Positions 7,122-9,573 of a DNA stretch of 9,573 bases are shown piece by piece. The notes beneath the pieces are model-generated. The model did not search any database. It was not told the DNA's origin and saw nothing but the letters and a program-made list of their open reading frames with translations. How positions within the stretch are numbered: position 1 is the stretch's first letter; each line of letters starts with the position of its first letter. This DNA is from Christensenellaceae bacterium (GTDB taxonomy: Bacteria; Bacillota; Clostridia; Christensenellales; UBA1750): assembly GCA_031287285.1 (NCBI GenBank), contig JAITTC010000050.1, forward strand, positions 1 to 9,573. The letters run 5' to 3'. A program made the position numbers and the translations under genes.

Positions 7122-7890
7122 GCGCCTCCAAATGGCGCGCGCGAAGGGCCGGCCCGGCGCGCTCGCCTGCATTTCTTCCATTTTTACCGACTTTTACGAG
7201 CTCCATGGCGATCGCTTCTTCGGCGAGGACGCGGCGATCGTCGGCGGCCTTGCAAGGCTAAGCGGCAGGCAGGTCACGGTGATCGGCATCGAAAAAGGGG
7301 GCTCCACCGACGAAAAGCTGCTGCGCAATTTCGGCTCCGCCCACCCGGAAGGCTACCGCAAGGCCCTGCGCCTGATGAAACAGGCAGAAAAGTTCCGCCG
7401 CCCAATCGTCACCCTGGTCGATACTTCGGGCGCTTATTGCGGCATCGGCGCGGAAGAGCGCGGGCAGGGCAGCGCCATCGCCCAAAACCTGATGGAGATG
7501 ATGCGCCTTCGCGTGCCCGTGGTCGCCATCGTGCTGGGCGAGGGCGGCAGCGGCGGCGCGCTGGCCCTTGCCGTGGCAGACGAGGTGTGGATGCTCGAAA
7601 ACGCGGTCTATTCCGTGATTTCAGCGGAGGGGGCGGCCAGCATCCTTTATAAAGACGCCTCAAAGGCCGAAAAGGCGGCGGAGGATCTCAAAATCACCGC
7701 GCAGGACCTGAGTGCCTTGGGCGTCGTCGACCGAATCGTTTCGGAACACGGCGGGGATTTCTCCCTTTGCTTTTCCGACCTGCAAACGGCGCTTCACGAT
7801 CGGCTTTCGGCGCTTTGCGCCCTTTCGCCAGAAGCCCTGCTTGCCGCGCGCTATGCCAAATTCAGAAAGATAGGGAGGCCCGAAAGATGA
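7108..7890 (+). CDS. accA: Acetyl-CoA carboxylase carboxyltransferase subunit alpha (short form)
   Basis: AccA pairs with AccD to form the carboxyltransferase. From ATG 7108 it is 260 aa: YERLQMARAKGRPGA, ELHGDRFFGED with GGLARL, then EKGGSTDEKLLRNFGSAHPEGYRKALRLM, VTLVDTSGAYCGIGAEERGQG, GEGGSGGALALAVADEVWMLENAVYSVISAEGAASILYKD, where the glycine loops near 145-150 and the SAEG segment near 172-175 form the biotin-side pocket. It lacks the roughly 50-60 residue N-terminal extension of E. coli AccA (319 aa); shorter forms are common in clostridia. It overlaps accD by 14 bases with a strong ribosome site, and its stop overlaps the next start as ATGA (7887-7890). Coupled translation with accD fits the equal alpha-beta stoichiometry of the complex. 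Identity is secure. Confidence 0.95.
   Translation: MRAYERLQMARAKGRPGALACISSIFTDFYELHGDRFFGEDAAIVGGLARLSGRQVTVIGIEKGGSTDEKLLRNFGSAHPEGYRKALRLMKQAEKFRRPIVTLVDTSGAYCGIGAEERGQGSAIAQNLMEMMRLRVPVVAIVLGEGGSGGALALAVADEVWMLENAVYSVISAEGAASILYKDASKAEKAAEDLKITAQDLSALGVVDRIVSEHGGDFSLCFSDLQTALHDRLSALCALSPEALLAARYAKFRKIGRPER
7873..7878 (+). promoter_or_regulatory. Shine-Dalgarno sequence for the DegV-family gene
   Basis: GGGAGG lies 8 bases before ATG 7887 at the end of accA. It fixes the start at the ATGA overlap rather than at in-frame codons further back inside accA. Confidence 0.7.
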
Positions 7891-8702
7891 TCGTCATCGC
7901 CACCGACTCCACGGCCTATATGAGCGCCCAAGAGGGCAAGGAGCTGGGCCTCCTCTACATCCCAATGAGCTATTCAATCGGCGAAGACGCCTTTGCCGAA
8001 GGCTTTTTTCATGAAGGGGCGCGCTTTCACGGCGCGGCGCTTAGCCATCCTTCCCTGCTGCATACCTCCCAGCCCGCGATGGCCGTGATCGAGCGGCGCT
8101 TTCGCCGCTTCGTAGAAGCCGGGCACGAAATCCTATGCCTTACGATTTCCTCGCGCCTGAGCGGCACCTTCTCAAACGCCAGCGTCTGCGCCAAGGGCTT
8201 TGCGGGCCGCGTCCGCGTGGTCGATAGCAAGACGGCGGCCGCCGGTATGGTCATCCTCCTGCGCGAGGCGAGGCGGCTCGTCGACGAGGGGCGCCCCCTC
8301 GAGGATTGCGCTGGCGAGCTCGAAGCCTTAGCCCAGCGCGTGCACACCCTCTTTTCGGTTAAGGATTTAAGCCCTCTGCGCCGCAGCGGCCGCCTGGGGC
8401 TGATGAAGCAGTCCATCGGCACCATCCTCAATCAGCGCCCCATCCTTCGCTGTGAGGACGGCGCTGTCGTATCCTCCGGCCTGGCGCGCGGCAGGCGCGA
8501 ACAGCTTCGCCTGCTGACCGATCCCATCCCAGAAAGCGCCCGGGCCGTGATCGTGCAGCACTTCAGCGACGAGGCTGCCGCTGCCGAAATGGCTGAAGCG
8601 CTGCGCTTGCGGCTGAAAAAGCCCGTGGAAATCCGCCGCATCGGCATCGTCTTGGGCATTCACCTAAGCTTTGATGTCATCGGCAGCGCCTGGCTCGACT
8701 GA
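7887..8702 (+). CDS. DegV/FakB-family fatty-acid-binding protein
   Basis: This 271-residue protein belongs to the DegV family, two-domain proteins that bind a single fatty acid; in several Firmicutes members (FakB) present it to the kinase FakA for acyl-phosphate formation. Family landmarks: VIATDSTAYM at 3-12, HTSQPAM at 59-65 and SSRLSGTFSNA at 88-98 (the TSQ and SGT loops that hold the ligand carboxylate in solved members), VVDSKTAAAGM at 111-121, and SPLRRSGRLGLMKQSIGTILNQRPIL around 162-187. The C-terminal segment reads VLGIHLSFDVIGSAW, where the family usually has GxHxGPG; the histidine (259) is kept but the GPG loop is not. The start ATG 7887 overlaps the accA stop by 4 bases, so it is translated with the FASII operon. 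No FakA is visible. Which lipid it binds, and whether it acts as FakB, cannot be read from the sequence. Confidence 0.9.
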   Translation: MIVIATDSTAYMSAQEGKELGLLYIPMSYSIGEDAFAEGFFHEGARFHGAALSHPSLLHTSQPAMAVIERRFRRFVEAGHEILCLTISSRLSGTFSNASVCAKGFAGRVRVVDSKTAAAGMVILLREARRLVDEGRPLEDCAGELEALAQRVHTLFSVKDLSPLRRSGRLGLMKQSIGTILNQRPILRCEDGAVVSSGLARGRREQLRLLTDPIPESARAVIVQHFSDEAAAAEMAEALRLRLKKPVEIRRIGIVLGIHLSFDVIGSAWLD

Positions 8703-8737
8703 TTTTCGTTTTTGGCTGCTTTTATCTTGCAATCATC

Positions 8738-8790
8738 GCCAAAGGAAGAATGGCGGCGCCGATTTCGGCGCCGCCATTTCTTTGGCTTTT
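8738..8790 (+). terminator. Long hairpin terminator, probably bidirectional
   Basis: A perfect 14-bp GC-rich inverted repeat (8749-8762 with 8765-8778, 2-base centre) is flanked by a second 7-bp repeat, GCCAAAG at 8738-8744 with CTTTGGC at 8780-8786, separated by a small asymmetric bulge. TTTT at 8787-8790 follows on the + strand, making it a rho-independent terminator for the FASII operon. It lies between convergent genes. Read on the - strand the T-rich tail is poorer (CTTCCTTT after the inner stem), so termination of pckA there is likely but less certain. Confidence 0.88.
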
Positions 8791-8803
8791 AAAGGGGGGA
8801 AGT

Positions 8804-9573
8804 TTAGCCCTGCGGGCCTGCCTTCACGACCGCTTCCGGCATATCGTACTTGGCAAAGTTCTTGCGGAAGCTCGCGGCCAGCTCGCGGGCGATCTTGTCA
8901 TACGCTGCCTTGTCTTTCCACACATTCTTGGGCGCGAGCACCTCGGTGGGCACGCCGGGGCAGGAAGTGGGAACGGACACGCCAAAGATCTCGTCCGTGA
9001 CGAACTCGACCTGATCGAGCTCGCCGTTGAGCGCTGCGGTGACCATGGCGCGGGTGTAGGGGAGCTTCATGCGGGAGCCGCCCTGCCCGGCTGAGCCGCC
9101 GGACCAGCCGGTGTTGATGAGGTACACGCTCGCGCCGCTCTCGTCGAGCTTCTGGCCCAAAAGCTCGGCATAGATCTTGGCCGGGCGGGGCAGGAAGGGC
9201 GCGCCAAAGCAGGTCGAGAAGGTGGCCTGGGGCTCGGTGACGCCGCGCTCGGTGCCCGCAAGGCGCGCGGTGTAGCCGGAAACGAAGTGGAACATCGCCT
9301 GCTCGCGGTTGAGCTTGGCGACCGGGGGCAAAACGCCAAAGGCGTCAGCAGTTAAGAAGACCACGGTCTTGGGCACGCCGCCGACGCCCGGGATCACGGT
9401 GTTTGAGATGAACTCAACCGGGTAGCCCACGCGGGTATTTTCGGTGATTGACTCATCCGTGAAATCGAACTCGCGGGTGGTTTCGTCCATCACGACGTTT
9501 TCGACCAGCGCGCCAAAGCGGATCGCGTGATAGATTTCGGGCTCGTTCTCTTTTGAGAGGTTGATGCACTTGG
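8804..9573 (-). CDS. pckA: Phosphoenolpyruvate carboxykinase (ATP), C-terminal part (partial)
   Basis: PckA interconverts oxaloacetate plus ATP with phosphoenolpyruvate, CO2 and ADP, the entry step of gluconeogenesis; in anaerobes it may also run towards oxaloacetate. The visible 256 residues are open through the right edge, so the N-terminal half (with the substrate and P-loop GTGKTTLS regions) is outside. Motifs match ATP-type PckA in order: KCINLSKENEPEIYHAI, RFGALVENVVMDE, the conserved ENTRVGYPVEFI arginine segment, VFLTADAFGVLPPV, FHFVSGYTARLAGTERGVTEPQATFSTCFGAPF, LINTGWSGG, and the C-terminal FAKYDMPEAVVKAGPQG ending TAA at 8804-8806. The GTP-type enzyme is unrelated in these motifs. 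An ATG at 9493 exists inside the frame but is not the start, because homology continues upstream of it. It is convergent to the FASII operon and separated by the hairpin terminator. Confidence 0.96.
   Translation of the reverse strand, partial: KCINLSKENEPEIYHAIRFGALVENVVMDETTREFDFTDESITENTRVGYPVEFISNTVIPGVGGVPKTVVFLTADAFGVLPPVAKLNREQAMFHFVSGYTARLAGTERGVTEPQATFSTCFGAPFLPRPAKIYAELLGQKLDESGASVYLINTGWSGGSAGQGGSRMKLPYTRAMVTAALNGELDQVEFVTDEIFGVSVPTSCPGVPTEVLAPKNVWKDKAAYDKIARELAASFRKNFAKYDMPEAVVKAGPQG

Noticed and set aside
8703..8737. T-rich stretch just after the DegV-family stop as a first terminator
   Set aside because: The T runs are not preceded by a convincing stem; only a weak 5-bp GCAGC/GCTGC pairing across a long loop was found. 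The hairpin at 8738-8790 is far stronger.
8671..9094. Plus-strand open frames across the pckA 3' end
   Set aside because: They run antisense to well-conserved PckA coding sequence, show no recognisable motifs, and are typical GC-rich shadow frames.

Overview
The window is a GC-rich (about 60% or more by eye) stretch of bacterial chromosome carrying most of a type II fatty acid synthesis (FASII) operon on the + strand. In order: acpP (3' end only), fabK, fabD, fabG, fabF, accB, fabZ, accC, accD, accA and a DegV/FakB-family gene. A convergent pckA (3' half only) follows on the - strand. The gene order, the flavin-type enoyl reductase FabK, and accB-fabZ-accC-accD-accA sitting among the fab genes are typical of Firmicutes, especially Clostridia and streptococci. 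Together with the high GC this suggests a high-GC clostridial lineage. The genus cannot be named from this sequence.

Layout: 1-141 is the end of acpP. 145-1094 is fabK, whose N-terminal codons are out of frame with the rest because of an apparent one-base deletion in a C run at 155-159. 1082-4020 holds fabD, fabG and fabF. 4026-7890 holds accB, fabZ, accC, accD and accA. 7887-8702 is the DegV-family gene, overlapping accA by 4 bases. 8703-8803 is the only clear intergenic region; it contains a long, strong hairpin terminator that probably serves both converging units. 8804-9573 is the C-terminal part of ATP-type phosphoenolpyruvate carboxykinase, read leftwards and cut by the window edge. No gene-free stretch is longer than about 100 bases. 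No promoter was found inside the operon, and no tRNA, rRNA, CRISPR, insertion sequence or attachment site was seen.

How the genes work together: AccB, AccC, AccD and AccA form acetyl-CoA carboxylase, which makes malonyl-CoA. FabD moves the malonyl group to ACP. FabF condenses, FabG reduces the ketone, FabZ dehydrates and FabK reduces the enoyl group, so one full elongation cycle is encoded. FabH (initiation) and any FapR/FabT regulator are not in the window and may lie upstream of acpP. Junctions are tight (overlaps of 13, 14 and 4 bases, gaps of 1 to 49), which fits one co-transcribed, translationally coupled unit. The terminal DegV-family protein may bind fatty acids and so link the operon to exogenous fatty acid use; that is inference.

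I see no novel defence, mobile or regulatory system here. The points most worth checking are the fabK frameshift and the position and divergent C-terminus of the DegV-family gene.
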